From an uncultured Pelagibacteraceae bacterium (GTDB taxonomy: Bacteria; Pseudomonadota; Alphaproteobacteria; Pelagibacterales; Pelagibacteraceae), in contig CACONQ010000003.1 in assembly GCA_902628635.1 (NCBI GenBank), positions 94,320-158,319 of the forward strand: a DNA stretch of 64,000 nucleotides, in the 5' to 3' direction. A program made the position numbers and the translations under genes. Positions 40,525 to 47,264 of the stretch are shown piece after piece. Numbering within the stretch: position 1 is the first letter of the stretch; each line of letters starts with the position of its first letter. The notes under the pieces were generated by a model that saw only the letters and a list, made by a program, of their open reading frames with translations, searched no databases and was not told the origin of the DNA.

Positions 40525-40857
40525 TTAATCACTGCACCAGGTAAATAGATCAGCTTCAAATTTTATATAGTTAAATTTTAATAATTTTTTAAATCTTTCC
40601 ATCCTATATTTCTTGTCAAACTTAATAAGAAAATTATATATTTTATCGTAATTTAATCCCTTTAGTTCAGATTTTTTAATATCTACATATTCCTCATAGT
40701 CCATCCCACATATAGAAAATTTTTTTTTAGGGTCAATGTGCTCTGAATAACTTATGGTATCTTTAGTTTCTGACAATATATCGTAATAATGCGCAATCTC
40801 ATTATTATTTTCAAACAAATAATCTTTTCTGTAATCAAACAGTTCAAGTTGTTCCAT
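40525..40857 (-). CDS. Hypothetical protein, orphan cargo of element A
   Basis: A 110-aa acidic-to-neutral cytoplasmic protein with no signal peptide or membrane segment. It begins MEQLELFDYRKDYLFENNNE and contains CGMDYEEYVDIKKSELKGLN; the rest is charged and probably helical. I do not recognise a family. It is the last gene of element A, 90 bp after the specificity subunit gene on the same strand, with its stop 5 bp inside the element end motif region. An accessory role in the restriction-modification system (control or inhibitor protein) is possible from position only. Confidence 0.6.
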   Translation of the reverse strand: MEQLELFDYRKDYLFENNNEIAHYYDILSETKDTISYSEHIDPKKKFSICGMDYEEYVDIKKSELKGLNYDKIYNFLIKFDKKYRMERFKKLLKFNYIKFEADLFTWCSD

Positions 40858-40947
40858 ATCTTTTAAGAGTTGTTTTAGATTCGATTAACGAAGATTAACA
40901 ATAATGAATATAATTACTAATTATGACTTTATTATGTTTTTTTATAT

Positions 40948-42348
40948 TTAGATAATCTTTTTTTCTAAATTATTAATTATTTCAGCTTCTTTTTTATTTG
41001 CTAATGAAAACATGTTGTAGGCCTTACAAGATAACTCACCAATTTTATTTTGTATCCTATCAGAAACGATGGGAACTAAAATTTCACCTATTTGATCTTC
41101 GGAAATATGATCAACGATTGATCCAAAAATGTATTTTTCCAGTTGTATTTTTCCATAAATAGTTTCAAAAAAAGTATATAAATATCCAGGATTAACATTT
41201 TTAGGAATAATTCTTATGATGTGTTCTGTGGCATAATAGTTATGCCAATCTTTTGGGACAATAACAGCTTTTCCAATTGTTCCTGATCTTGTTATTAAAA
41301 TATAATTTTCTTTAATTTGATAGTTGTTTAATTTTTTATCTGGTTTCAAATATTTTCTATCAGCACTATCAACTTGTAAAATATTCTTACCTGATAGAAA
41401 AACTTTTCCAAATTCTTCTTGTACAAAATTTCTTTTAAATCTATTAGGCATAAAAATATCACTTGAGATAGATTTATTTCCTATTTTTTTAATATTTAAT
41501 CTTGATGTTTTAAGTAAATTAATTATCTTTTTTGATTTTTCATCATAAAAACTGGCGTCTAATCTATCTTCAAAACCAAGTTGAAATTCTGTTGAATAAT
41601 TTTTATTTTTTTTAAAGTCTATATTTTTTTTTAGTTTTAATTCTTTATAAAATAAATCCAAAGAATCATCTAATAATTTGCAGGCTTTGTCTTTAATTTT
41701 AAAAACCTTTTTAATTTCAATATCAATATTTTTGATGAAATCATTTTTTAGTCTAGGAATTAATATGTTTCCAACTTGTTGTGAAGAAATGGCATCAACA
41801 ACTGATCCATAGGTATCTCTTTTGAACTGTACCTGACCATATTTAGATTTAAAAAAAACATATAAAAAACCTGATAGATTTGATTTTGATATAACTCTAA
41901 TAATATTGTCTGATGCACAAGATCCTTTGATCTTATCGTTAACATGAATACATTTACCAATCGTTCCTCTAGCTGCTATCAAGTTACAATTTTCAGGTAT
42001 TCTAGTGCTTTCAACAGTTTTATGTTTTTTTGACAAATAAGATGAGGGTTTTGGATAATTCATTGTTATATCAGATCCAGAAAAATATGGAATTCCATAC
42101 TCTTTTTTCACATAAACTCTGCTAGATCTATTTGGAAGGTAAATAAATTTTTTCCAATTTTTTTCGTTTAAATTTAAAAAATTAATCAATTTCTCTTTTT
42201 TAATACTTGAATTTTGAAATTGATTTAAAATTAAATTATCTTCATTACAATAAAAAGATGCATCTAACCTTTTTTCATTTGAAAATATTTTGTTATAACT
42301 TTCCAATGAAAGATAATCAAAGTCATTTTTTAAAATTGAAATATTCAT
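40948..42348 (-). CDS. Restriction-modification specificity subunit (HsdS-like, two target-recognition domains)
   Basis: The 466-aa protein is a tandem of two similar halves. Each contains a target-recognition domain ending in the same pattern: AARGTIGKCIHVND, then YGSVVDAISSQQVGNILIP in the first half, and ITRSGTIGKAVIVPKD, then FGSIVDHISEDQIGEILVP in the second. Each half also begins with a similar (E)KRLDASFY-type segment. Two domains imply a bipartite DNA target. Its start overlaps the stop of the upstream nuclease-methyltransferase gene in TAATG, so the two are translated in step. Which bases it recognises cannot be read from sequence. Confidence 0.85.
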   Translation of the reverse strand: MNISILKNDFDYLSLESYNKIFSNEKRLDASFYCNEDNLILNQFQNSSIKKEKLINFLNLNEKNWKKFIYLPNRSSRVYVKKEYGIPYFSGSDITMNYPKPSSYLSKKHKTVESTRIPENCNLIAARGTIGKCIHVNDKIKGSCASDNIIRVISKSNLSGFLYVFFKSKYGQVQFKRDTYGSVVDAISSQQVGNILIPRLKNDFIKNIDIEIKKVFKIKDKACKLLDDSLDLFYKELKLKKNIDFKKNKNYSTEFQLGFEDRLDASFYDEKSKKIINLLKTSRLNIKKIGNKSISSDIFMPNRFKRNFVQEEFGKVFLSGKNILQVDSADRKYLKPDKKLNNYQIKENYILITRSGTIGKAVIVPKDWHNYYATEHIIRIIPKNVNPGYLYTFFETIYGKIQLEKYIFGSIVDHISEDQIGEILVPIVSDRIQNKIGELSCKAYNMFSLANKKEAEIINNLEKKII

Positions 42349-44324
42349 TAAAAATCAAGTACCTCAAATTTTTTTCCATTATCTACTTTCCATTTTTTAA
42401 ATAAGTTTACAAAATCGCTTGTATTATCATCGATTACTTTTGATTTGGTATTTATATACTTAGGAATTTTTTTTCCTTTTTCGTTTATAAAAGTTTTTTC
42501 AGTTTTTTTTATTAAAATTTCATTTCCTTCTGGGTCTGTTTTGTAAATTATATTACCTCTTTTATCGTGACCAATTTTGTCAACAATGCAAAAAAATATT
42601 GGAGTTTTGTTATCTATTATTTCATTAGAATTTTTCTTTTTTAAAATTAAAACAGATGTTTGAGTACCATTTTTAGGTTGGAATGTATCTTTGTGAAGAT
42701 CTACACTTGCAATGACTTGGGTATGGTTAATAATCCAGTTTCTAACATACTGCAATCCTGGTGCTCCTAAAATTGCATCTGGAAGTACAATACCAATTCT
42801 TCCCCCAGGTTTTAAAAATTCAATACATCTTTCAATAAATAAAATTTCTGGAGCTACTGATTTATGAAGTTTTTCTGTTTTTGTAAAAGTATTATCTTTT
42901 TCTTTTTTCCATATATAACCAAGATCATATAATGATAGAATATTAGGATCATCAATTACAATTTTTTCTCCAAAAGGTGGATTAGCTAATACAACATCAA
43001 ATTTACCTATATTCCCATCGTTTTTAATTCCAAGTTTTTTTTTAAAATCATCTCTAAATTTATGAAAATGTTCTAATGAATTATTTTGAAATAATGAACC
43101 TGATCCATCATTATTCAAAACCATATTCATTTTACAGGCCTTAACAAGATTTGGGTTTAAATCTAATCCATAAATTTGATGTTCAGTATATTTTTTTATT
43201 TCTTCAAATAATAATCTTCTCTCATTATTGGTTGGATTATCTTTATCTCTCCATTTTTTTTGTATTTTGTCGGTTATCTTATTTAAAGCATGGTTCATTG
43301 CTATTGTTAAAAAACCTCCTGTGCCACATGAAGGGTCTAAAACTTTTTCGTTTGACTTAGGATTTATCATTTCAACCACCATCTTGCATATATTTCTAGG
43401 AGTGAAAAATTCTCCTCTGTCACCCCGTAAATTAGAGCCAACAATTTCCTCATAAGCAGCTCCTTTAACGTCTATTTCAGACTCTAGAAGAGAATAATTT
43501 TGTAATTGTGAAACAATAAATGCTGTTATTCTGGGCTCTAATTCAATTTTATCATTATCTTTAAATATATTTTTATTTGATGGTTCTGAAATTACTGATT
43601 TGAAAATAGTATCAATTCTATTTCTTAATTTAAGCTGACCATTCAAAGACTTTCTTTCTTCACTTGTTACATAAAAATTTAGATCTGTTGATTTTTCATC
43701 TGAAATTTTACAAAAAATAATTTTTAACAATTCCCAAAAGGCTTCTGGTTTCTGTAATCCTTGATTTCCTGCTATGTAATCGTGACATCTTCTAAAAGAG
43801 AATTTAAGATTATCCCCCGATCCTTTCCTAAGATCTTTAAAGTTTGGTTTTTCAGTTTTCTCTAAAGGCTCATTAAATTTTGGAATATCAATTATTTCAT
43901 CAAAGCTATATTTATTTTTATCTTTATTAATGCTTTTTCTAATTACGATTCTTTCTTTACTATTAGTCCAAAGTCCAAATTCACAATTTAAACAAGCAGA
44001 CATGTAGCTTTTGAGTTGATTTATACCTTCAGTTTTGTGAGAAGATGGGATCTTCTCCTCTTTACACTCAATTATAATTTTTATACTTTCTTGACGGGCA
44101 CCTTTTTTTTCACAATCATAAATACAAATATCAACACTTTTCTTTGAAGATCCCATTTTGATACCTTTTTCAGATGAACAAAATTCTTTAGGGTATGAGT
44201 ACTCTAAGACTAGACTTTTCTCTATTTGTTGTCGGACATACTCTTCGGGAGTATCATTTCTTAATACTTCATCTAAAAAATCTAAAATTTTACCATTTGG
44301 AATAATCAAATCTTTGACAGCCAT
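42348..44324 (-). CDS. Fused restriction nuclease and N6-adenine methyltransferase (HsdM-like)
   Basis: The 658-aa protein has an N-terminal PD-(D/E)XK-type domain resembling the type I HSDR_N fold. Visible residues are Asp65 in SVDICIYD, Glu86-Cys-Lys88 in IIIECKEE, and the Q-x3-Y motif (Gln103, Tyr107). A HsdM-type methyltransferase follows, with motif I DPSCGTGG at 330-337 and the catalytic NPPF at 448-451, and a helical HsdM N-domain before it (KGAAYEEIVGSNLRGDRGEF). No separate HsdR or translocase gene is present. The layout matches BcgI-like type IIB enzymes, in which a nuclease-methylase subunit pairs with a specificity subunit. Whether the nuclease cuts cannot be told; a methylation-only role is the alternative. 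Confidence 0.82.
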   Translation of the reverse strand: MAVKDLIIPNGKILDFLDEVLRNDTPEEYVRQQIEKSLVLEYSYPKEFCSSEKGIKMGSSKKSVDICIYDCEKKGARQESIKIIIECKEEKIPSSHKTEGINQLKSYMSACLNCEFGLWTNSKERIVIRKSINKDKNKYSFDEIIDIPKFNEPLEKTEKPNFKDLRKGSGDNLKFSFRRCHDYIAGNQGLQKPEAFWELLKIIFCKISDEKSTDLNFYVTSEERKSLNGQLKLRNRIDTIFKSVISEPSNKNIFKDNDKIELEPRITAFIVSQLQNYSLLESEIDVKGAAYEEIVGSNLRGDRGEFFTPRNICKMVVEMINPKSNEKVLDPSCGTGGFLTIAMNHALNKITDKIQKKWRDKDNPTNNERRLLFEEIKKYTEHQIYGLDLNPNLVKACKMNMVLNNDGSGSLFQNNSLEHFHKFRDDFKKKLGIKNDGNIGKFDVVLANPPFGEKIVIDDPNILSLYDLGYIWKKEKDNTFTKTEKLHKSVAPEILFIERCIEFLKPGGRIGIVLPDAILGAPGLQYVRNWIINHTQVIASVDLHKDTFQPKNGTQTSVLILKKKNSNEIIDNKTPIFFCIVDKIGHDKRGNIIYKTDPEGNEILIKKTEKTFINEKGKKIPKYINTKSKVIDDNTSDFVNLFKKWKVDNGKKFEVLDF

Positions 44325-44376
44325 TAGATACTAATATCAAATTACTTTTAAATTAACCATATTAATATAATTTTGA

Positions 44377-44396
44377 CTTCTAGTTGGCTTCTAGTT
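44377..44396. repeat. Paired 11-bp direct repeats, right end of element A
   Basis: CTTCTAGTT begins at 44377 and 44388, 11 bp apart, the same unit and spacing as at 40486-40505. The pair lies 50-75 bp before the methyltransferase start codon, so an operator role is also possible. Confidence 0.7.
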
Positions 44397-44456
44397 TGTA
44401 AAGATCTAATCTTACTACTATTAAATAAAACTAATCATGAGATTTTAAAAATTAAT

Positions 44457-44469
44457 GGATTTAATAGGA
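44457..44469 (-). repeat. 13-bp end motif (inverted), right end of element A
   Basis: GGATTTAATAGGA. Its reverse complement matches the left motif at 40507-40519 in 11 of 13 bases. It is placed 4 bp before the first AGACT box, as in element B. Confidence 0.5.
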
Positions 44470-44473
44470 TTTA

Positions 44474-44498
44474 AGACTGTATGAGACTATTTGAGACT
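44474..44498. repeat. Three AGACT boxes at 10-bp spacing, right end of element A
   Basis: AGACT occurs at 44474, 44484 and 44494, so all boxes face the same side of the helix. An identical array is at 47081, 47091 and 47101 next to the right end of element B. Each array is 23 bp from its attachment core, as expected of protein-binding sites for a recombinase or its accessory factor. Confidence 0.7.
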
Positions 44499-44521
44499 AT
44501 AAAATATCTCTATCCTAAGTT

Positions 44522-44562
44522 TTTTAAGTCCTTTGTGTCTACCAATTTCACCACGAGGGCAT
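44522..44562 (-). repeat. Attachment core copy 2 (truncated tRNA-Leu 5' half)
   Basis: This 41-bp sequence is identical to the 5' half of tRNA-Leu and separates elements A and B. It cannot make a tRNA: after the anticodon loop the sequence is unrelated. The upstream bases differ from copies 1 and 3 between the tRNA and promoter but keep the promoter boxes. It marks the junction of two separate insertions. Confidence 0.92.
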
Positions 44563-44578
44563 GAGTTATTTTCATTAG

Positions 44579-44607
44579 TGTTTATGCTAATATATATAAT
44601 TGAACAA
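44579..44607 (-). promoter_or_regulatory. tRNA-Leu promoter, copy 2 (displaced)
   Basis: TTGTTC at 44602-44607 and TAAACA (overlapping CATAAA) at 44579-44584 with a 17-bp spacer, reverse strand. It points into element A, so it could transcribe a tRNA half and then the nuclease-methyltransferase gene. No better promoter for that gene was seen in the intervening 250 bp. Confidence 0.4.
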
Positions 44608-44644
44608 GATTATTTATCAAATTTTTTTTAGTTTATCTCCCTGT

Positions 44645-44663
44645 GTACCAGTCCTGTACCAGT
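44645..44663. repeat. Paired 11-bp direct repeats, left end of element B
   Basis: GTACCAGT begins at 44645 and 44656, 11 bp apart. The pair at 46983-47001 has the same unit, with one mismatch in the second copy. The unit differs from that of element A but position and spacing are the same. Confidence 0.7.
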
Positions 44664-44665
44664 TG

Positions 44666-44678
44666 TCCTATAAAGTCC
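44666..44678 (+). repeat. 13-bp end motif, left end of element B
   Basis: TCCTATAAAGTCC, 11 of 13 matches to the left motif of element A and inverted relative to 47062-47074. Confidence 0.5.
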
Positions 44679-44689
44679 CATAAATTAAT

Positions 44690-46171
44690 TTAAAAAGTCA
44701 GTCTTTTTTTTAAATATTTGTCGTGATATTTTATAAATTTATTAATTTGCCAATTTTGAATTTCTGTACCTCTTCCCCACATCATTAAGTCAGTTTTTTG
44801 ATCATGTTTGTGGCCCAAAGAAAACATATGACCTAATTCATGAGCTACTGTTCGACCTCTACTTTTACATTCTGATTTTTCACCAATGATAATAAAACCA
44901 CGATTTTGTCTTCTCAGTTGATTAATCTCATGATTACTCGATTTATTTAATGAATATGAATATGCTACACCGCAAGACAGTTCACTAGGCATGTAAGGAA
45001 TATAAAAAACATTTATGGCATTTTTGTTTCTATTTTTTTCATGACTTATAAGTCTAAAAAGTATTTTATTATATCTTTGTTGGTTTTTTGCTTTAACTTT
45101 TTGTTCTTTGCGGTCAATTCTTAACGATTTGATATATTTATTTTTAATCCATTTAAGATCTTTTTCTATTCTTTTGGCGTTTCCCTTAACTTTAACTATT
45201 TCTATAATTTTAAATTCAAACCCTTTCTTGTTCCATATATTATTTGCAATTTTAAAATCTTTTCTTACTTCATCTTCCGTTATCTTAGATTGAAAATTTG
45301 GTTTATTTACTTCAACTAAATAAACTTGGACTGGGATAGTTAAATCAGCAGTTATAACTGGTTCTTTTGCTTTTTCTTTAACTTTGGCAATAACTTTTTT
45401 CTTCTCTTTAGGTTTTAATTTTTCCTTCTTTAATTCGTCCATCCGTTTGGCGAGTTCAATATCTGGTTTAAGCATATTTTTAATTTCTCCAGTAACAGGA
45501 TTTCTAAAATCGACAACAATGCATTCTCCGCCAAACAATTTATGTTTTTTTGCATCCTTTTCACATCCTTCTAATGCATACCTATAGTGTCCAGTTCCAG
45601 AACCCCAGGAGAAACCATACCAAAACGCAAAGCGACTAACTTTTTCTAAATTTGGGTTTTTTGTGATTTTAGCCATCTCCTTTTCATAATTAATATAAAC
45701 AGCTAAAGCCATTTTGTTTATTTGATTTCCTTTATGTTTGCCCTTTTTAAATTTTTTAAAATAGCCAGTTTTTTTTTTTAAATATTTATCATTTATTATA
45801 AGAGAATATAATTTGTCTAAATTTTCTTGCGATTGATCAATAATTACAGACTCATCTGTTACCTCTAAAAATTCTTTTATTTCATCAACAGAAATATCAG
45901 TTAATTTAAATAATTTTAAATATTGTTTGGCAAAATCTTCAAAGTTTTTATAGCCAAATCTTATTGCAGCTGCTTCTGGATCTATTGGTATTTTATTTTC
46001 AAACGACTCAGAAAAAAAATCTAAAATTTCCTCTATTTGAGACTTTGAAACTACTAAACCCTCTAAATCTTTTTCTGTAAGTGGTTTATCGCTATCTACT
46101 GCCAGTACTAACGAGTTATGACAAAATAGTATTATAAAAGCTAAAATTATTGCAAATTTTTTTTTCATCAC
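44690..46171 (-). CDS. Secreted metzincin-type zinc metalloprotease
   Basis: The 493-aa protein has an N-terminal signal peptide (FAIILAFIILFCHNSLVLA). The first 250 residues form a helical region of unknown family, with WYGFSWGSGTGHYRYALEGC near the middle. A Lys-rich linker (about 245-270) follows. The C-terminal domain begins near TIPVQVYLVEVN and contains the zinc motif HELGHMFSLGH (residues 444-454) and a Met-turn DLMMWG (461-466), the two hallmarks of metzincins. The substrate is unknown. Its start overlaps the stop of the pilin-like gene by four bases, so a joint function is likely, for example processing or release of an exported partner. Confidence 0.85.
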   Translation of the reverse strand: MMKKKFAIILAFIILFCHNSLVLAVDSDKPLTEKDLEGLVVSKSQIEEILDFFSESFENKIPIDPEAAAIRFGYKNFEDFAKQYLKLFKLTDISVDEIKEFLEVTDESVIIDQSQENLDKLYSLIINDKYLKKKTGYFKKFKKGKHKGNQINKMALAVYINYEKEMAKITKNPNLEKVSRFAFWYGFSWGSGTGHYRYALEGCEKDAKKHKLFGGECIVVDFRNPVTGEIKNMLKPDIELAKRMDELKKEKLKPKEKKKVIAKVKEKAKEPVITADLTIPVQVYLVEVNKPNFQSKITEDEVRKDFKIANNIWNKKGFEFKIIEIVKVKGNAKRIEKDLKWIKNKYIKSLRIDRKEQKVKAKNQQRYNKILFRLISHEKNRNKNAINVFYIPYMPSELSCGVAYSYSLNKSSNHEINQLRRQNRGFIIIGEKSECKSRGRTVAHELGHMFSLGHKHDQKTDLMMWGRGTEIQNWQINKFIKYHDKYLKKRLTF

Positions 46172-46656
46172 ATTTCTGTAATTATAGTGGTTATAATATC
46201 ATTTTCTCCTGGGCCCCATCTAGAATTACATATGACATGAGCGTCAGCATCGGTGTAATTGCAGTTTGTTCTTCCTATATTTTCAATAGTTGGTGGATCC
46301 CAATCCATATAAAATGCTGGCTCACTGTTATTAAAAGGATTTTTGAAATTATTTTTATCTTCTGAAAGACATCCAAAAGATAGTTGTGCATTAGTTCCCC
46401 AAAAATCATTGGCCACTCCAGATTCGCAGGTTTTATTAATTGCATGCCATTGTTCAACTTTTTGTTCTGTCATCGATTTAGTTAAATTTAATTTAATATG
46501 TTTGACTGCTAAGTTATGGTTATGTTTCACCAAAGTAATTTTTGCAGCTTTCGTATAACCATTGTAAGCAACTGTCCCCACTGCAGCAAGTATTCCTATT
46601 ATTGCTACAACGACTAGAAGTTCTATTAGAGTGAAGCCTTTTATTTTATTGGACAT
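46168..46656 (-). CDS. Type IV pilin-like protein (pseudopilin)
   Basis: ATG 46656 gives MSNKIKGFTLIELLVVVAII: a short basic leader, prepilin cleavage between Gly7 and Phe8, and glutamate at mature position 5, followed by a hydrophobic helix. The 162-aa protein therefore enters the membrane as a substrate of prepilin peptidase. The C-terminal part (about 130 residues) is globular with five cysteines and does not resemble a known pilin I can name. A TTG at 46668 would give a longer start; I prefer the ATG. It overlaps both neighbours. No pilus assembly genes are here, so those of the host would be needed. Confidence 0.88.
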   Translation of the reverse strand: MSNKIKGFTLIELLVVVAIIGILAAVGTVAYNGYTKAAKITLVKHNHNLAVKHIKLNLTKSMTEQKVEQWHAINKTCESGVANDFWGTNAQLSFGCLSEDKNNFKNPFNNSEPAFYMDWDPPTIENIGRTNCNYTDADAHVICNSRWGPGENDIITTIITEM

Positions 46657-46961
46657 TGTGAAATGCAAAATTGATTTAATTCACCAATTGTAAATGTTCC
46701 TTTAACAGCTTGTTTACATAAATTTAAACACTCCCAATCAACCGCCAAATCACTTGAACTTGTCATTTCTACTTCTTCAGTTTTAGAAAACATGTTTTTA
46801 ATATTTTTAAAAAAGTTTGATTTCTTTTTTTGAGGTTTATTTAAACATTTAACAAATTCATCCTTATTTTTTTTATAGTCTATATTGCTACAATCTTGGG
46901 AATTAGCAGGGCTTAACCAAAAAAATGCTATTACGACCAGTAAAATAAATTTTTTCATCAT
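46641..46961 (-). CDS. Small secreted Cys-rich protein of unknown function
   Basis: The 106-aa product has a signal peptide (MMKKFILLVVIAFFWLSPAN, cleavage likely after NS). The mature part has six cysteines, in the spacing DC, KCLN, WECLNLC, FCISQC, suggesting disulfides in the periplasm or outside. I do not recognise a family. It is the first gene of a three-gene operon: its stop lies inside the start region of the pilin-like gene. Its start is 22 bp from the paired GTACCAGT repeats. Confidence 0.65.
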   Translation of the reverse strand: MMKKFILLVVIAFFWLSPANSQDCSNIDYKKNKDEFVKCLNKPQKKKSNFFKNIKNMFSKTEEVEMTSSSDLAVDWECLNLCKQAVKGTFTIGELNQFCISQCPIK

Positions 46962-46982
46962 TTAATTATATTATCTCTTCAT

Positions 46983-47001
46983 GTACCAGTTGTGCACCAG
47001 T
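46983..47001. repeat. Paired 11-bp direct repeats, right end of element B
   Basis: GTACCAGT at 46983 and GCACCAGT at 46994. They match the left pair of the same element in unit and spacing and lie just upstream of the first cargo gene. Confidence 0.68.
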
Positions 47002-47061
47002 TTTAACAAATTAATTTAGGCTGATTTTGTTATTTAATTTAAGGGTATATTTTATTTTATA

Positions 47062-47074
47062 TGATTTTATAGGA
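47062..47074 (-). repeat. 13-bp end motif (inverted), right end of element B
   Basis: TGATTTTATAGGA. Its reverse complement matches the left motif at 44666-44678 in 11 of 13 positions. It is followed by the AGACT boxes, as in element A. Confidence 0.5.
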
Positions 47075-47080
47075 TGTTTG

Positions 47081-47105
47081 AGACTACCAGAGACTGCTAG
47101 AGACT
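47081..47105. repeat. Three AGACT boxes at 10-bp spacing, right end of element B
   Basis: AGACT at 47081, 47091 and 47101, each preceded by G or TG. The spacing is exactly as in element A and the array ends 23 bp before attachment copy 3. Confidence 0.7.
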
Positions 47106-47128
47106 CATCAAAGTGTTAATCCCTCGCC

Positions 47129-47169
47129 TTTTAAGTCCTTTGTGTCTACCAATTTCACCACGAGGGCAT
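47129..47169 (-). repeat. Attachment core copy 3 (truncated tRNA-Leu 5' half, distal end of the island)
   Basis: This is the third 41-bp copy. Together with the following bases it matches copy 1 at 87 of 88 positions (47129-47216), so it is probably the original chromosomal 5' half and promoter, pushed 6.8 kb away by the insertions. The sequence after the anticodon loop is unrelated to tRNA-Leu. Confidence 0.92.
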
Positions 47170-47185
47170 TAATGAATTTCATGAG

Positions 47186-47214
47186 TGTTTATGCTAATAT
47201 TTATAATTGAACAA
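47186..47214 (-). promoter_or_regulatory. tRNA-Leu promoter, copy 3 (displaced)
   Basis: TTGTTC at 47209-47214 and TAAACA (overlapping CATAAA) at 47186-47191, 17-bp spacer, reverse strand. It points into element B and could drive its operon, which begins 225 bp further on. Confidence 0.4.
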
Positions 47215-47264
47215 GAGGTATAAGTAAAATTTTTTATAATTTTTTTAGATAAATTTAACTTTAA

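Larger units (their letters stand above)
40363..44521. mobile_element. Element A: tRNA-Leu-integrated cassette with a restriction-modification system
   Basis: About 4.2 kb between attachment copies 1 and 2. Ends: TTATCTCCCTG (near 40476-40484), paired CTTCTAGT repeats at 40486-40505 and again at 44377-44396, a 13-bp motif at 40507-40519 that recurs inverted at 44457-44469, and three AGACT boxes at 44474-44498. The cargo is a nuclease-methyltransferase, a specificity subunit and one orphan gene, all leftward. No integrase, transposase or phage gene is present, so it is probably non-autonomous. Confidence 0.75.
44522..47128. mobile_element. Element B: tRNA-Leu-integrated cassette with exported-protein operon
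   Basis: About 2.6 kb between attachment copies 2 and 3. It has the same end layout as element A: TTATCTCCCTG (44633-44643), paired GTACCAGT repeats at 44645-44663 and again at 46983-47001, the 13-bp motif at 44666-44678 and inverted at 47062-47074, and AGACT boxes at 47081-47105. The cargo is three overlapping leftward genes for a Cys-rich secreted protein, a pilin-like protein and a metalloprotease. No recombinase gene is present. Confidence 0.75.

Noticed and set aside
44522..44562. A second tRNA-Leu gene
   Set aside because: Only the 5' half to the anticodon loop is present; no 3' half, T arm or acceptor strand follows. The same holds for 47129-47169.
40402..47128. Prophage remnant
   Set aside because: No capsid, tail, terminase, lysis or replication gene is present in either element.
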